Of a DNA stretch of 64,000 bases, positions 32,087 through 42,681 are shown one piece after another. The stretch covers positions 496,001 through 560,000 of the forward strand of contig NZ_ASWO01000005.1 in assembly GCF_000407605.1 (NCBI RefSeq), read 5' to 3'. The position numbers and the translations under genes were made by a program. The notes beneath the pieces were generated by a model. That model worked only from the letters and a program-made list of their open reading frames with translations. It did no database searches and had not been told where the DNA came from. The DNA comes from Enterococcus sulfureus ATCC 49903. GTDB taxonomy: Bacteria > Bacillota > Bacilli > Lactobacillales > Enterococcaceae. Position 1 is the stretch's first letter; the number at the start of each line of letters is the position of its first letter.

Positions 32087-32641
32087 CTACTTTCTTACTT
32101 GATAAATATCAATTGCTGTCATCCCGTATTCTTGATGACGTAATAATGTATAGCCAGGAATTTGTTCAGGTAATTGCACACTACGATCTGTTTCACAAAC
32201 GATCCGGGTTTGCTCACTGACTAAACCTAGTGCAAGGAATTGCTCCATTTGTGCTAAAATTTCTTGTTTCGCATAAGGGGGATCTAGTAAAATCAAATCG
32301 AAGATTAATTGTTCTTCTTCACATTTAGCTAATGCACGCTTGGCATCCATTTTCCAAAGGGTAAATTTTTGTTCTTCTTTTGTAATGGCGATATTTTCCT
32401 TAATTATTTGGATAGCTGGATAATGTTTATCCACGCAATATGCGTGATCCATTCCTCTGGAGATGGCTTCAATCGCTAATCCTCCGCTACCTGAAAAAAG
32501 ATCCAATACGATCCCCCCATCAAAATATGGCCCGATCATATTAAAAATAGCCCCTTTTACTTTATCTGTTGTTGGACGTGTGTTATTTCCTACTAAACTT
32601 TTTAAACGACGTCCACCATACTCACCTGCTACTACTCTCAT
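32087..32641 (-). CDS. rsmD: 16S rRNA guanine(966)-N2 methyltransferase
   Basis: A 184-residue SAM-dependent methyltransferase acting on assembled 30S subunits. Signatures are [15 protein letters not shown] at the start, [15 protein letters not shown], the SAM loop [14 protein letters not shown] and the catalytic DPPY. AAGGAG precedes the ATG. It is first in the rsmD-coaD-sepM run and 52 bases downstream of ylbG. Confidence 0.95.
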   Translation of the reverse strand: MRVVAGEYGGRRLKSLVGNNTRPTTDKVKGAIFNMIGPYFDGGIVLDLFSGSGGLAIEAISRGMDHAYCVDKHYPAIQIIKENIAITKEEQKFTLWKMDAKRALAKCEEEQLIFDLILLDPPYAKQEILAQMEQFLALGLVSEQTRIVCETDRSVQLPEQIPGYTLLRHQEYGMTAIDIYQVRK

Positions 32642-32663
32642 ATACTGCTCCTTCTCTCAAATT

Positions 32664-32695
32664 AAAAAGAGTCAGGAAAAGTTCCCAACTCTTTT
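32664..32695 (-). terminator. Weak terminator after ylbG
   Basis: AAGAGT-GGAA and TTCC-ACTCTT pair with internal mismatches and a U run follows on the minus strand. It may be leaky, allowing read-through into rsmD. Confidence 0.5.
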
Positions 32696-33035
32696 ATACA
32701 TGTTCAGCCAAACGAATTTGGGTATTCTTTTCTTCAATTTCAAAACCATCATCCATCGTTGGATAGGCTTGTTTGGTTCCAATTTTATCCGAAAAATTCA
32801 TTTCGATCTCTGGTCGATGTGATAATGAAAGCTCACGAACAAAATGCAAGCGTTCGATTTTTTGACACACTGTGTCGACTTCACTTTCATTTACGTATAA
32901 TACCACATATTTCATCGATTTTGATACGTAATGTACGACCCCATAACGTCTAAGATTACGTACTTGTCTTAATGAATAGACAAATACAACAATTCCTCTT
33001 CGTTTGACTAGTTCAAAACTAGACTCAACTGACAT
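32694..33035 (-). CDS. ylbG: DUF2129 protein YlbG
   Basis: A 113-residue soluble protein of the DUF2129/UPF0298 family, conserved beside rsmD in Firmicutes. The core is FELVKRRGIVVFVYSLRQVRNLRRYGVVHYVS followed by MKYVVLYVN. The role is unknown. The ATG at 33035 has GGAGG nine bases upstream; the frame opens further up inside ylbF and should not be used. It overlaps ylbF by 11 bases. Confidence 0.9.
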   Translation of the reverse strand: MSVESSFELVKRRGIVVFVYSLRQVRNLRRYGVVHYVSKSMKYVVLYVNESEVDTVCQKIERLHFVRELSLSHRPEIEMNFSDKIGTKQAYPTMDDGFEIEEKNTQIRLAEHV

Positions 33036-33450
33036 GACAATTTCCTCCACATCCTGAACTGGTAGTAAAAAAAGGACTTCCAGCGTCAACTTTGATTTCT
33101 TCAGAAACTTGATGGGCAATCGTCATACACATTTCATCTAAAATCCCTTGGACATCATTTTCACTAAAACGAAATTCAGCAACTTCTTCTTTTACATCCA
33201 ATGCACGTTTTGCCTTACGTAGCGCACGTTGTTTTTCTTTATAGTCAGGTACAAATTTTCCAAATCGTTCAATTTGCTCAAATTCTTCTTTTGCACGCCT
33301 AAAGGCTAACGCTGAGGCTTGTACCTCATGGTCTTGATACATCGTTTGTTTGGCTTGTTGATAGCTATGAAACACATCACTTTCGACTAAAGAAGTGACC
33401 AGACTATCAATTTGATCTTCTATGGCAAAAAAATGATCATCATAAATCAT
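33025..33450 (-). CDS. ylbF: YlbF/YmcA family regulator protein
   Basis: A 141-residue helical protein of the YlbF family. In B. subtilis YlbF, YmcA and YaaT form the Y-complex that carries [4Fe-4S] clusters and guides RNase Y in mRNA maturation. The central helices (YQQAKQTMYQDHEVQASALAF, then FEQIERFGKFVPDYKEKQ) and a C-terminal CGGNC motif are visible; the cysteines may hold the cluster. The start overlaps the stop of the CAP protein gene by four bases (ATGA). Confidence 0.9.
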   Translation of the reverse strand: MIYDDHFFAIEDQIDSLVTSLVESDVFHSYQQAKQTMYQDHEVQASALAFRRAKEEFEQIERFGKFVPDYKEKQRALRKAKRALDVKEEVAEFRFSENDVQGILDEMCMTIAHQVSEEIKVDAGSPFFTTSSGCGGNCHVS

Positions 33451-34559
33451 TTTGTATCACTACCCTCACTTATAGTTTCCATTTCCTTTACTAAGACTAA
33501 CATATTTTCCTTAGAAAAGACAACACTCAATAATTGTCTAGCAGTTTGGTATCGAACGTTAAAATAGGCACTACTGTTCCAAGTCAATATCGTAAAAGTC
33601 GGATCATAAACCGGAGATTCTAAAAATCCTTGCATTTTCTTCTCATCTGGTGTTTTTGCAAGAGTTAACCATTCATCTTCAGAAAGTAAAAAGCGCTCAT
33701 GTTGTTCTGGAATTCGCGCTCGTTTTAACGACAATGTTCGCTGTGTCGTTAAATAATCATCAGGATGAGCTAAAAATTCGGTCATTACATTTTTTGCTTG
33801 GCCATCAAAAGCTAGATTTTGTTGATATGCAGGCAGTTGCTGTTGATAATTCAATAAGGAAAAAACATAATGTAATAAACTTTCTTTTGCATGATTGATT
33901 TGTTCCCAATCTTCCGTTTCGTTTAAAGTAAATGCGGGTAGCTCTTTTCCTGTGACCGTATAAGGTGACAATTTTAATAGCATCTCTTTTGATAAATACA
34001 TGATGCTATACAACGTGCCTTTTGTTTGATCTAAAAAAAGCATCACAAAATTTCCATCATCTAATGCTACTAGCGGTCGATAGTTCATGTCCTCTTCACC
34101 TAACTCTAAAGTGACCTTTTTTTCATGATAAGTGAAATCAAAGTTCGGTGAGATCGTGACGAGCTTTGTTAGATCATTCATACCCATACCTAATGAGAAT
34201 GGTGCGATTGCTGTCGTATGATTGCCCAATACTTTAATTGCTTGAATCTTTTTTTTCTCTACACTCACTTCTATGTATCCAGTTTGTTGCGTTGGATGGT
34301 ATATGTATAGATCGTATTCGAATCCAGTAGCTACAATGTCTGTTGGTTGTCCATACTGATCTGTAAATTCATCGATTCCTTTTCCTATAAACGTTGCCAT
34401 GCCCTGGCTTTTGAGTGTCTCATACGTATTTTTGGTCGTATGGACTGCCGTTGTGGGCATGGAGTTTGTAGGTTTCACATTAGATAAGACCGGCTGTGTA
34501 TAGACGATGATTAATGCTAAAAATAACATAATCCAAAATAATATACCGCGATATTTCAC
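33447..34559 (-). CDS. Secreted CAP-domain protein (YlbC-like)
   Basis: A 370-residue exported protein. The N-terminal hydrophobic segment (residues about 7-25) is a signal peptide or anchor. Next is the CAP-associated domain with two repeats beginning IGKGIDEFTDQYGQP and MGMNDLTKLV. The C-terminal SCP/CAP domain begins at about residue 230 (INHAKESLLHYVFSLLNYQQ, with FDGQAKNVMTEFL). Cell-surface role unknown; the position beside ylbF and pyc supports YlbC. The start lies 17 bases downstream of pyc. Confidence 0.82.
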   Translation of the reverse strand: MKYRGILFWIMLFLALIIVYTQPVLSNVKPTNSMPTTAVHTTKNTYETLKSQGMATFIGKGIDEFTDQYGQPTDIVATGFEYDLYIYHPTQQTGYIEVSVEKKKIQAIKVLGNHTTAIAPFSLGMGMNDLTKLVTISPNFDFTYHEKKVTLELGEEDMNYRPLVALDDGNFVMLFLDQTKGTLYSIMYLSKEMLLKLSPYTVTGKELPAFTLNETEDWEQINHAKESLLHYVFSLLNYQQQLPAYQQNLAFDGQAKNVMTEFLAHPDDYLTTQRTLSLKRARIPEQHERFLLSEDEWLTLAKTPDEKKMQGFLESPVYDPTFTILTWNSSAYFNVRYQTARQLLSVVFSKENMLVLVKEMETISEGSDTK

Positions 34560-34576
34560 ACCGGTCCCTCCTCTGC

Positions 34577-37500
34577 TTATTTTTCAGCTAATTCAATCAA
34601 TAAATCTCCTGAACTGATTGCATCGCCATCGGTTACATAAATATGTTCAATCACAGCATCAAAACGTGCCTCGATCGTAGTTTCCATTTTCATCGCTTCT
34701 GTTACGATCAAGGTATCTCCACGTTTGACATGATCGCCTTTTTTCACTAACACTTGCAACACAGACCCTGCCATCGTTGCTCCGACATGTTCTTTATTCG
34801 TAGGTTCTGCTTTCTTACGTGCAGTTATACTACTAATAATCGATGCATCGTGAATCACGATTTCGCGACGTTGACCATTTAAGTTAAAGTATAGAACACG
34901 ATTTCCTTCGATATCTGCTTGACCAATCTCATCTAAGCGAATAATCAGCACTTTCCCTTTTTCAAGTTTAACTTCGATTTTTTCACCTACACGCATTCCT
35001 TCAAAGAACGTTGGAGTATCCAACACATGGATATCTGCAAATTGATCATATGCTTTACGATAATCTAAAAAGACTTGTGGATACATAATATAACTCAATA
35101 CTTCTTTTTTCGTTGGTTTATAGCCAATCAATTCAGCAAGTTCTGCAGTTTTTTCTTCAAAATCAACCGCTTTTGCATACGTTCCAGGACGATCTTCAAG
35201 CGCTTTGCGGTCTTTTAATACGATTTTTTGCAAGCGTTCTGGAAATCCTCCAACAGGTTGTCCTAGATCGCCTCTAAAGAATTGGATCACAGATTCAGGG
35301 AAATCAATCGTTTCGCCTTTTTCATAGATTACTTCTTCAGTAAGTTCATTTTGAACCATGAATAAGGCCATATCACCTACTACTTTAGAAGAAGGGGTTA
35401 CTTTGACAATATCGCCAAACATCATATTGACATGGTGATACATCTCTTTGATTTCATCCCATTTGTCTTCTAAACCAACTGCTTTTGCTTGCTGTTGCAA
35501 GTTTGAATATTGTCCACCTGGCATTTCATGAGCATATACTTCGGTCTGTGGTACACTCACACCGTTTTCAAATAAGTGGTAATATTTTCTTACATCTTCC
35601 CAATAGTGATTTAACTGTTGCACATTTTCAATCGCTAGTTTTGGTGCCCGTGGTGCGTCTAATAAAGCAAAGTATAAACTACTGATACTTGGCTGACTTG
35701 TACTACTACTCATTGCACTCATCGCAACATCGACAACATCCACACCTGCATTGACCGCTTCTGAATAAGTCATGATTCCATTTCCACTCGTATCATGTGT
35801 ATGCAGATGAATCGGAATCGCTACGGTATCTTTTAACTCACTGATCAAACGATAGGCCGCTTTAGGTTTTAACAAGCCAGCCATATCTTTGATTGCAATA
35901 ACGTGTGCACCTAATTGTTCTAATTCCTTCGCCAATTTTTTGTAATAGTCGATTGAATATTTCCCACGACTAGCATCATTGATATCACCAGTATAGCAAA
36001 TTGTAGCTTCTGCAATTTTCCCTGCATCACGAACCGTTTGAATACTTTTTTCCATTTGCGGCACCCAGTTTAAGCTATCAAAAATTCGGAACACATCGAT
36101 TCCTTGAGCTGCCGCTTCTTTTATAAATTCTTGAATCACATTATCTGGATAATTTTGATACCCTACTGCATTTGATCCTCTAAAGAGCATCTGTAAAAGT
36201 GTATTTGGCATTTTCTTACGTAACAAACGAAGTCTTTCCCATGGGTCTTCATTTAGGAAACGATACGCTACATCAAATGTTGCGCCTCCCCACATCTCGC
36301 TTGAGAACAATTGTGGGATCGCTTCTTCTGTTTCTTTTGCAATCGCAACTAAATCACGTGTACGCATACGTGTAGCTAGTAAACTTTGGTGTGCATCTCT
36401 AAATGTAGTATCTGTTAATAAAACTTCTTTTGTATCTAAGACAGCTTGACTAACTGCTTGCGCGCCTTGAGTGTCTAATAGCTGTTTAAATGACGGTGTA
36501 TCTTCTGGTACGATCAACTGTTTTGGCATACGAGGTGTTAAATAAAAGGCTTTTTGTGTTTTTTCAACACAAGGGAAGCCATTCACAGTAATTTCAGAAA
36601 TGTATTTCATCGTTTTGTTTCCGCGGTCACGAACAGCTGGAAAGACGAATAATTCTTCTGTTTGATCAATAAACGTTGTTTTAGCAAGTCCTGAACGGAA
36701 AGTCTCATGACTCACTACGTTTGCCATAAACGGAATATTGGTTTTTACGCCACGTACTCGAAACTCTTTTAGGCAGCGTTGCATTTTTTGGATCGCTGCA
36801 TCAAAGGTTTGTGCATGAGTACATACTTTTACAAGCAATGAGTCAAAATAAGGTGTCACCACTGCACCAGCATACGCATTTCCTACATCCAAACGAATCC
36901 CAAATCCACCTGGTGAACGATACGTATCGATTTTACCAGTATCTGGCATAAAATCTTGAATTGGATCTTCTGTTGTAACACGGCATTGGATCGCCACGCC
37001 ACGATGATGAATATGTTCTTGTGTTGGTACGCCGATTTCACGATGTAAGTCTTTGCCTTGTGCGACTAAAATTTGCGTCGTTACGATATCGATATCTGTG
37101 ATCATTTCCGTAATCGTGTGTTCTACTTGCACACGAGGATTGACTTCAATAAAGTAAAACTGATCATTTTCAACTAAAAATTCTACCGTTCCTGCATTCA
37201 CGTAACCAACGTGTCGCATTAACTGAACAGCAGCTTGACAGATTTTTTCACGTTGTGCTTCGTCCATGGATACACAAGGTGCTACTTCGACTACTTTTTG
37301 ATGACGACGCTGAACAGAGCAGTCACGTTCAAATAAATGCACAATATTTCCATGCGTATCCCCAATAATCTGCACTTCGATATGTTTTGGATCTTGAATA
37401 TATTTTTCTACATAAATTTCATCGCTACCAAAAGCCGCTTTTGCTTCACTTTTTGCTCGCTCATAACCTTCACGGGCTTCTTTTTCAGAATGCGCGACAC

Positions 37501-38005
37501 GCATTCCACGTCCGCCTCCGCCAAGTGCTGCTTTAATCATGATTGGATACCCAAATTCTGTACCAAAAGCGACCACTTCTTCAACACCAGCAACTGGACC
37601 ATCTGTTCCTGGAATCGATTGAATCCCTGCAGCAAGTGCTGTTTCTTTTGCTTTGATTTTATCCCCAAAGATGTCTAACTGATGCACAGTTGGACCGATA
37701 AATACGATACCTTCTTCTTGGCATCGTTTTGCAAAAGCTAAGTTTTCTGATAAAAAACCATACCCTGGATGGATTGCTTGTGCTCCTGAGTCTTTGGCAA
37801 TTTGAATAATACTTTCAATGTCCAAATACGCATCAATTGGTTTTTTTCCTTGACCAACCAAGTACGCCTCATCTGCTTTAAAACGATGAACAGAATACTC
37901 ATCTTCAGCAGCATAGATCCCTACTGTTTGAATTCCTAATTCTGCACATGCACGAAAAACGCGCACGGCAATCTCACCACGGTTTGCTACAAGAACCTTG
38001 TTCAT
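34577..38005 (-). CDS. pyc: Pyruvate carboxylase
   Basis: A 1142-residue biotin enzyme converting pyruvate and bicarbonate to oxaloacetate, the replenishing reaction for aspartate synthesis. Domains in order: biotin carboxylase (residues 1-450, with GGGGRGMRVAHSE and the EVNPRVQVEHT segment), carboxyltransferase (about 530-800, DTTFRDAHQSLLATRMRT and a metal site in HLHTHDTSG), a PYC-OADA domain, and the biotinyl domain with EAMKME near residue 1107. The length is normal. AAGGAG precedes the ATG. It follows ftsW by 30 bases, as in B. subtilis. Confidence 0.97.
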   Translation of the reverse strand: MNKVLVANRGEIAVRVFRACAELGIQTVGIYAAEDEYSVHRFKADEAYLVGQGKKPIDAYLDIESIIQIAKDSGAQAIHPGYGFLSENLAFAKRCQEEGIVFIGPTVHQLDIFGDKIKAKETALAAGIQSIPGTDGPVAGVEEVVAFGTEFGYPIMIKAALGGGGRGMRVAHSEKEAREGYERAKSEAKAAFGSDEIYVEKYIQDPKHIEVQIIGDTHGNIVHLFERDCSVQRRHQKVVEVAPCVSMDEAQREKICQAAVQLMRHVGYVNAGTVEFLVENDQFYFIEVNPRVQVEHTITEMITDIDIVTTQILVAQGKDLHREIGVPTQEHIHHRGVAIQCRVTTEDPIQDFMPDTGKIDTYRSPGGFGIRLDVGNAYAGAVVTPYFDSLLVKVCTHAQTFDAAIQKMQRCLKEFRVRGVKTNIPFMANVVSHETFRSGLAKTTFIDQTEELFVFPAVRDRGNKTMKYISEITVNGFPCVEKTQKAFYLTPRMPKQLIVPEDTPSFKQLLDTQGAQAVSQAVLDTKEVLLTDTTFRDAHQSLLATRMRTRDLVAIAKETEEAIPQLFSSEMWGGATFDVAYRFLNEDPWERLRLLRKKMPNTLLQMLFRGSNAVGYQNYPDNVIQEFIKEAAAQGIDVFRIFDSLNWVPQMEKSIQTVRDAGKIAEATICYTGDINDASRGKYSIDYYKKLAKELEQLGAHVIAIKDMAGLLKPKAAYRLISELKDTVAIPIHLHTHDTSGNGIMTYSEAVNAGVDVVDVAMSAMSSSTSQPSISSLYFALLDAPRAPKLAIENVQQLNHYWEDVRKYYHLFENGVSVPQTEVYAHEMPGGQYSNLQQQAKAVGLEDKWDEIKEMYHHVNMMFGDIVKVTPSSKVVGDMALFMVQNELTEEVIYEKGETIDFPESVIQFFRGDLGQPVGGFPERLQKIVLKDRKALEDRPGTYAKAVDFEEKTAELAELIGYKPTKKEVLSYIMYPQVFLDYRKAYDQFADIHVLDTPTFFEGMRVGEKIEVKLEKGKVLIIRLDEIGQADIEGNRVLYFNLNGQRREIVIHDASIISSITARKKAEPTNKEHVGATMAGSVLQVLVKKGDHVKRGDTLIVTEAMKMETTIEARFDAVIEHIYVTDGDAISSGDLLIELAEK

Positions 38006-38035
38006 TTAACCACTCCTTCAATCAAAAAACTTTAT

Positions 38036-39193
38036 CTATATCAGATGCAAACGTTTTTTCTTTTCATCTGCACTAATATTCAATACAAATCCGATACATA
38101 TCGAAAACATCATTAAACTCGATCCACCTTGACTCACAAATGGGAAGGTAATTCCTGTCAGTGGAATGACACCCGTGATTCCGCCAAGATTAATAAAAAT
38201 CGAAATCAAAAATAGTGATCCAATCCCGATACACATCAATGAATTGAATGGATTCGAAGAACGAATCCCAATCAAAAAGATCCGGGCGATCATATATAAT
38301 AATAGAGCGAGTAACAAAATTGCTACAATCAGCCCTAATTCTTCTACTAAAATAGCAAAGGCATAATCGGTTTGCGCTTCACTTAAAAATCCTTTTTTTT
38401 GAATGCTGTTTCCTAGTCCTCGACCGAACAAACCTCCATTAAATAGCGCATAATACCCTTGTACTGCTTGGTGTCCTAGCCCGTACTCATCACTAAATGG
38501 ATCACGATAGATCAAGAAACGATTGACCACATGGCTTGGCAAGACCGTCTTAAATAATGGAACTAACCAAATCACAATACTACTTCCTACGACCATTAAT
38601 GCAGCCGCACATACTGTATACAGGTAATTTAATCCACTACCTAAAAGCATTACTAATACAACAAGTAATAAGACCATCATATTGCCATAGTCAGGGTATA
38701 ATGCTAACACTAAAATACTAAATAACGGCCAAATCAAGTGATACGTGTGGTACACCACACGCCGTTCAAACGTTTGAATGATCGGTTGACGATTGGCAAT
38801 ACGACTAGCTAAAAACCAAATTGCTACAAACTTCAAAAATTCAGCTGGTTGTAACGTACCAAATCCAATATTGATCCATCCATACGATCCATTTACTTTA
38901 GGAAACGCAAATACAACAAACATCAATGGTGTCAAACAAGCCAATACTAATGCTGAGAGACGTTGATTTCGTAAAAACGTTGTTTTCATTCGATAAATTG
39001 CCGCCATAAATACTAAGCTGATCCCCCAAAAGCCTAATTGCAATACCGCTTGTTTGGCAGGATTTAATTTATTTTCCAACAATTCGTAAGATGTCGTGCT
39101 ATACACCATCATCAATCCCACAACACATAAAATCAAATAAGGGATTAAAATCGAAAAATCTAATAAATGTATTTTTTTTACTTTGACAGGCAA
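38036..39193 (-). CDS. ftsW: Peptidoglycan polymerase FtsW
   Basis: A 385-residue SEDS-family membrane protein with about ten helices, which polymerises lipid II with a partner class B PBP at the septum. The family segments MVYSTTSYELL, the FGTLQPAEFLKF region, the long extracellular loop with YRDPFSDEYGLGHQAVQGYYALFNGG, and ITFPFVSQGGSSL are all seen. The start is TTG at 39193, eight bases after AGGAGG. The position between ylaN and pyc supports FtsW over RodA. Confidence 0.92.
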   Translation of the reverse strand: MPVKVKKIHLLDFSILIPYLILCVVGLMMVYSTTSYELLENKLNPAKQAVLQLGFWGISLVFMAAIYRMKTTFLRNQRLSALVLACLTPLMFVVFAFPKVNGSYGWINIGFGTLQPAEFLKFVAIWFLASRIANRQPIIQTFERRVVYHTYHLIWPLFSILVLALYPDYGNMMVLLLVVLVMLLGSGLNYLYTVCAAALMVVGSSIVIWLVPLFKTVLPSHVVNRFLIYRDPFSDEYGLGHQAVQGYYALFNGGLFGRGLGNSIQKKGFLSEAQTDYAFAILVEELGLIVAILLLALLLYMIARIFLIGIRSSNPFNSLMCIGIGSLFLISIFINLGGITGVIPLTGITFPFVSQGGSSLMMFSICIGFVLNISADEKKKRLHLI

Positions 39194-39196
39194 AGT

Positions 39197-39493
39197 TTAA
39201 CCCTCCTTGCCCTCGACCAGTTTTTGCTCTTCATAAACATCCGTATACAACACGTTTAGATCTTGTTCTAGCTCACTAAGCAATTGGTGCCCAGTTTGAC
39301 TTGAAATGACACCGAGTGTTGTAGCAAATGCAATTTGTCTTGATAATCCATACATTTGCGTATCGACAACTTCTTCAAAAGCCTTACATTGAGAAATACA
39401 TTGTCGATTCTGCTGATTTTGAATCAACAAACGAATGCGATCGGCTTCTTGTAACAATAGCGAATACGCCATTTCTGGAGTAATAGTTTCCAT
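39197..39493 (-). CDS. ylaN: YlaN family protein
   Basis: A 98-residue helical protein of the YlaN (DUF1507) family, linked in B. subtilis and S. aureus to iron homeostasis through Fur. Family signatures: AYSLLLQEADRIRLLIQNQ near the start, CKAFEEVVDTQMYGLSRQI and AFATTLGVI. GATAGGAGG precedes the ATG. The gene ends three bases before the ftsW start, so the two are coupled. Confidence 0.9.
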   Translation of the reverse strand: METITPEMAYSLLLQEADRIRLLIQNQQNRQCISQCKAFEEVVDTQMYGLSRQIAFATTLGVISSQTGHQLLSELEQDLNVLYTDVYEEQKLVEGKEG

Positions 39494-39582
39494 AAGACTT
39501 CCTCCTATCTAATTTCAATATTATAGCATATTTTCAAGGAAAGAATGCATTCTCTTTCAAGTTTTATTTTTCACGATAGAAA

Positions 39583-39612
39583 AAAGAAGCACAAAAATGT
39601 GCTTCTTTACCT
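39583..39612 (-). terminator. Terminator of typA
   Basis: AAAGAAGCACA (39583-39593) pairs with TGTGCTTCTTT (39598-39608). A U run follows on the minus strand, directly after the typA stop. Confidence 0.85.
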
Positions 39613-39616
39613 TATC

Positions 39617-41443
39617 TTATTTACGTTTCTTTTGAGATTTTTCGCGTTCGTTTTTGTTTAAGATCTGTTTACGTAAACGAATGTTCTCTGGTGTTACTTC
39701 ACAGTACTCATCGTCGTTCAAGAATTCTAATGATTCTTCCAACGTCAATTTCTTAGGACGTTTGATCACAGAAGTTTGGTCTTTGTTTGCTGAACGAACG
39801 TTTGTCATTTGTTTGGCTTTTGTGATGTTGACCGTTAAGTCATTGTCACGAGAGTTTTCACCAATGATCATTCCTTCGTATACTTCAGTTGTTGGTTCAA
39901 CGAACACTGTTCCACGTTCTTCAATACTCATGATTGAGTAAGTTGTGGCTTTACCAGTATCGATTGACACTAACGCACCATTGTGACGTCCGCCAAGTTG
40001 ACCTTTGATCATTGGCAAGTATTGGTCAAACGTGTGGTGCATGATTCCATATCCACGAGTCATCGATAAGAATTCCGTTGTATATCCAATTAATCCACGT
40101 GCAGGGGCTAAGAAGATGATACGTACTTGTCCGTTACCTGTGTGAATCATATCTTGCATTTCTGCTTTACGTGTGCCTAAAGATTCAATGATTGAACCCA
40201 TATATTCTTCAGGAGTATCGATTTGTACACGTTCGAAAGGCTCACATTTTACGCCATCGATTTCGCGTTCGATTACTTCAGGACGAGATACTTGTAACTC
40301 GAATCCTTCACGACGCATGTTTTCGATCAAGATCGATAAATGCAATTCTCCACGTCCAGATACGATCCAAGAATCTGGTCCAAGTGCGTCTACACGTAAA
40401 GATACGTCAGTTTGTAATTCAGCCATTAAACGTTCTTCGATTTTACGAGACGTTACCCATTTTCCTTCACGTCCAGCAAAAGGTGAGTTGTTAACTAAAA
40501 ATGTCATTTGCAATGTTGGTTCATCGATGTGTAAGATTGGTAGTGCATCTTGATGGTCAAATGGTGTTACTGTTTCCCCAACGAAGATATCTTCCATACC
40601 AGAAACTGCAATCAAATCTCCAGCTTTTGCTTCTTGGATTTCTTCACGTTGTAACCCAAAGAAACCAAAGATTTTTGTTACACGGAAACGTTTTACTGAT
40701 CCGTCTAATTTCATTAACGCTACTTGGTCTCCCACACGGATCGTTCCACGGAACACACGTCCGATCCCGATACGACCAACATAATCATTGTAATCTAATA
40801 AAGATACTTGGAATTGTAATGGCTCATCGCTATTGTCCACAGGCGCTGGAATGTGTTCTACGATTGTGTCAAAGATTGGTGCCATTGTTTCTGTTTGGTC
40901 AGCAGGGTTATCTGATAAACTAGATGTTCCGTTTAATGCTGATGCATAGATAACTGGGAAATCTAATTGCTCATCGTCTGCGCCTAATTCGATAAATAAT
41001 TCTAACACTTCATCCACTACGTGTTCTGGACGAGCAGATGGTTTGTCGATTTTATTTACAACTACGATTGGGACAACATTTTGTTCCAATGCTTTTTTCA
41101 ATACAAAACGAGTTTGAGGCATTGTTCCTTCGTACGCATCTACGACTAAGACAACTCCATCAACCATTTTCATGATACGTTCTACTTCTCCACCAAAATC
41201 GGCATGTCCAGGGGTATCTAAAATGTTGATACGTGTTCCGTTGTAATCTACAGCCGTATTTTTAGCTAAGATTGTGATCCCACGTTCTTGTTCTAGTGCA
41301 TTTGAATCCATTGCACGTTCTTGTAATTGTGTACGGGCATTTAAAGTCGTAGATTGTTTTAATAATTCATCTACTAAAGTTGTTTTACCATGGTCAACGT
41401 GGGCAATAATAGCGACGTTACGAATATCATTTCTATAATTCAA
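39617..41443 (-). CDS. typA: Ribosome-associated GTPase TypA/BipA
   Basis: A translational GTPase of 608 residues that helps large-subunit assembly, especially in the cold. G motifs: [10 protein letters not shown], the switch residues [20 protein letters not shown] and NKIDKP. EF-G-like domains II, III and V follow, then the BipA-specific C-terminal domain ([13 protein letters not shown]). The start is best placed at the TTG at 41443, nine bases after AAGGAG; an ATG nine codons earlier overlaps that site. A basic tail ends the protein. Confidence 0.95.
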   Translation of the reverse strand: MNYRNDIRNVAIIAHVDHGKTTLVDELLKQSTTLNARTQLQERAMDSNALEQERGITILAKNTAVDYNGTRINILDTPGHADFGGEVERIMKMVDGVVLVVDAYEGTMPQTRFVLKKALEQNVVPIVVVNKIDKPSARPEHVVDEVLELFIELGADDEQLDFPVIYASALNGTSSLSDNPADQTETMAPIFDTIVEHIPAPVDNSDEPLQFQVSLLDYNDYVGRIGIGRVFRGTIRVGDQVALMKLDGSVKRFRVTKIFGFFGLQREEIQEAKAGDLIAVSGMEDIFVGETVTPFDHQDALPILHIDEPTLQMTFLVNNSPFAGREGKWVTSRKIEERLMAELQTDVSLRVDALGPDSWIVSGRGELHLSILIENMRREGFELQVSRPEVIEREIDGVKCEPFERVQIDTPEEYMGSIIESLGTRKAEMQDMIHTGNGQVRIIFLAPARGLIGYTTEFLSMTRGYGIMHHTFDQYLPMIKGQLGGRHNGALVSIDTGKATTYSIMSIEERGTVFVEPTTEVYEGMIIGENSRDNDLTVNITKAKQMTNVRSANKDQTSVIKRPKKLTLEESLEFLNDDEYCEVTPENIRLRKQILNKNEREKSQKKRK

Positions 41444-41534
41444 TTGTATTAACTCCTTCGATTTTAACATTTACTCAACAAGTCATTATAACAGAAAAAT
41501 AATCTGAAATATAGTAGAAAGTTTTCATTTTTTT

Positions 41535-42302
41535 CTAATTTTCTTGTTTTGTCAATGCGATCATTTCTGTATAGGCTTTTTTAGTCCCCGCGATAAAATA
41601 TTCTCGACCAGAAAATGAGAGTGGGGTTCCGTCTAAACGACTCATCTTCATCCCAAATGTTTCTAACAACACCCCGCCTGCCGCATAGTCCCAAGGCGAA
41701 AGATTCGAGATATAGCCAATACGTTGCCCCAAAAGCAATGCACTCAATTCTACTCCCGCACACCCTAACATTCGGACACCCATTGCTTTTTGTCCTAAAT
41801 CGCGAGCGTGATGGAAATTAGCTGCATACATACCAGAATTTAATCCTAATAATCCATCTTCAATACGAAGATCTGCTGGAGCGTCTAGTCTTGATCCATT
41901 ACAATAAACCCCGATTTTTGGTCCGCCAGAAAGCATTTGATCTTTCATCACATCATAAATAAAGCCTAATACCGGCTGTTGATCTTCATAGATACCGATC
42001 ATCACACAAAAATTCTCTTGTTCTAAAACAAAGTTTAAAGTCCCGTCGATTGGATCAATGATATACACTCTACCTGAGAAATCGTTGAGTTGGTCACGTC
42101 CATTTTCTTCTGCCATGATTTTTGCATGAGGATCTTGTTTGACGATCGCTTCGATCAAAAACCGTTGAATCTCTTTATCTATATTGGTCACTAGATCCTT
42201 GCGGTTTGTTTTCGTATCGACTTGAATGTTTGTATTGTCTAAAGCAACTTTAATTTTTTCACCTGCTTGTCTAAGTAAAACTTCAATCTCTTCTCTATCC
42301 AT
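41535..42302 (-). CDS. Inositol monophosphatase family protein
   Basis: A 255-residue Mg-dependent phosphatase of the SuhB/YktC group. The metal-binding motifs are clear: MAEENG in the GxxEE position, IDPIDGTLNFV (DPIDGT), and SPWDYAAGGVLL (WDxxAG). The substrate could be inositol phosphate or another sugar phosphate such as 3'-phosphoadenosine phosphate. The ATG overlaps the stop of the UPF0223 gene by one base (TAATG). Confidence 0.9.
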   Translation of the reverse strand: MDREEIEVLLRQAGEKIKVALDNTNIQVDTKTNRKDLVTNIDKEIQRFLIEAIVKQDPHAKIMAEENGRDQLNDFSGRVYIIDPIDGTLNFVLEQENFCVMIGIYEDQQPVLGFIYDVMKDQMLSGGPKIGVYCNGSRLDAPADLRIEDGLLGLNSGMYAANFHHARDLGQKAMGVRMLGCAGVELSALLLGQRIGYISNLSPWDYAAGGVLLETFGMKMSRLDGTPLSFSGREYFIAGTKKAYTEMIALTKQEN

Positions 42303-42586
42303 TATTTGTGTCCTCCTTTCATTGAAAATTTTCCTGTTTGGAGTGCTTTTGCTTGTTTTACCGCATGATACAAGGAATACCCTGAAACAGCTTCAAATTC
42401 ATGGCCTAATTTACGTTCCTCGCCAATCGAACAGACAACCGTCTTAAATTCACGATACGTTTCTAAAAATTGGGCGACATGTACATGTTGTTCATAACTT
42501 TTTTCTAACATTTCCCACATCTTGACGACTTTGACCATTTCTTCAGTCGTCCACTCCAGATCTAACGGGTATTGATACTCTTCCAT
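42302..42586 (-). CDS. UPF0223 protein (YktA-like)
   Basis: A 94-residue helical protein of the UPF0223 family, function unknown. Its sequence YPLDLEWTTEEMVKVVKMWEMLE and GYSLYHAVKQAKAL fit the family. The pair with the inositol phosphatase gene, and the pdh cluster upstream, match the order in B. subtilis (yktA-yktC). AAGGAATGAG precedes the ATG. Confidence 0.88.
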   Translation of the reverse strand: MEEYQYPLDLEWTTEEMVKVVKMWEMLEKSYEQHVHVAQFLETYREFKTVVCSIGEERKLGHEFEAVSGYSLYHAVKQAKALQTGKFSMKGGHK

Positions 42587-42640
42587 CGACTCATTCCTTA
42601 TCTATTTTTAGTCTATGCTTTATTTTACTACAACTAAAAA

Positions 42641-42674
42641 AAATAGACCAATCGATTCCTCGATTGATCTATTT
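42641..42674 (-). terminator. Terminator of the pdh operon
   Basis: AAATAGACCAATCGA and TCGATTGATCTATTT pair around a short loop. The minus-strand product ends in eight U residues, right after pdhD. Confidence 0.85.
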
Positions 42675-42681
42675 GATATGC

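Noticed and set aside
39654-40923. Several plus-strand reading frames of 95-140 residues opposite typA.
   Set aside because: They are antisense shadows of a highly conserved GTPase and lack ribosome binding sites.
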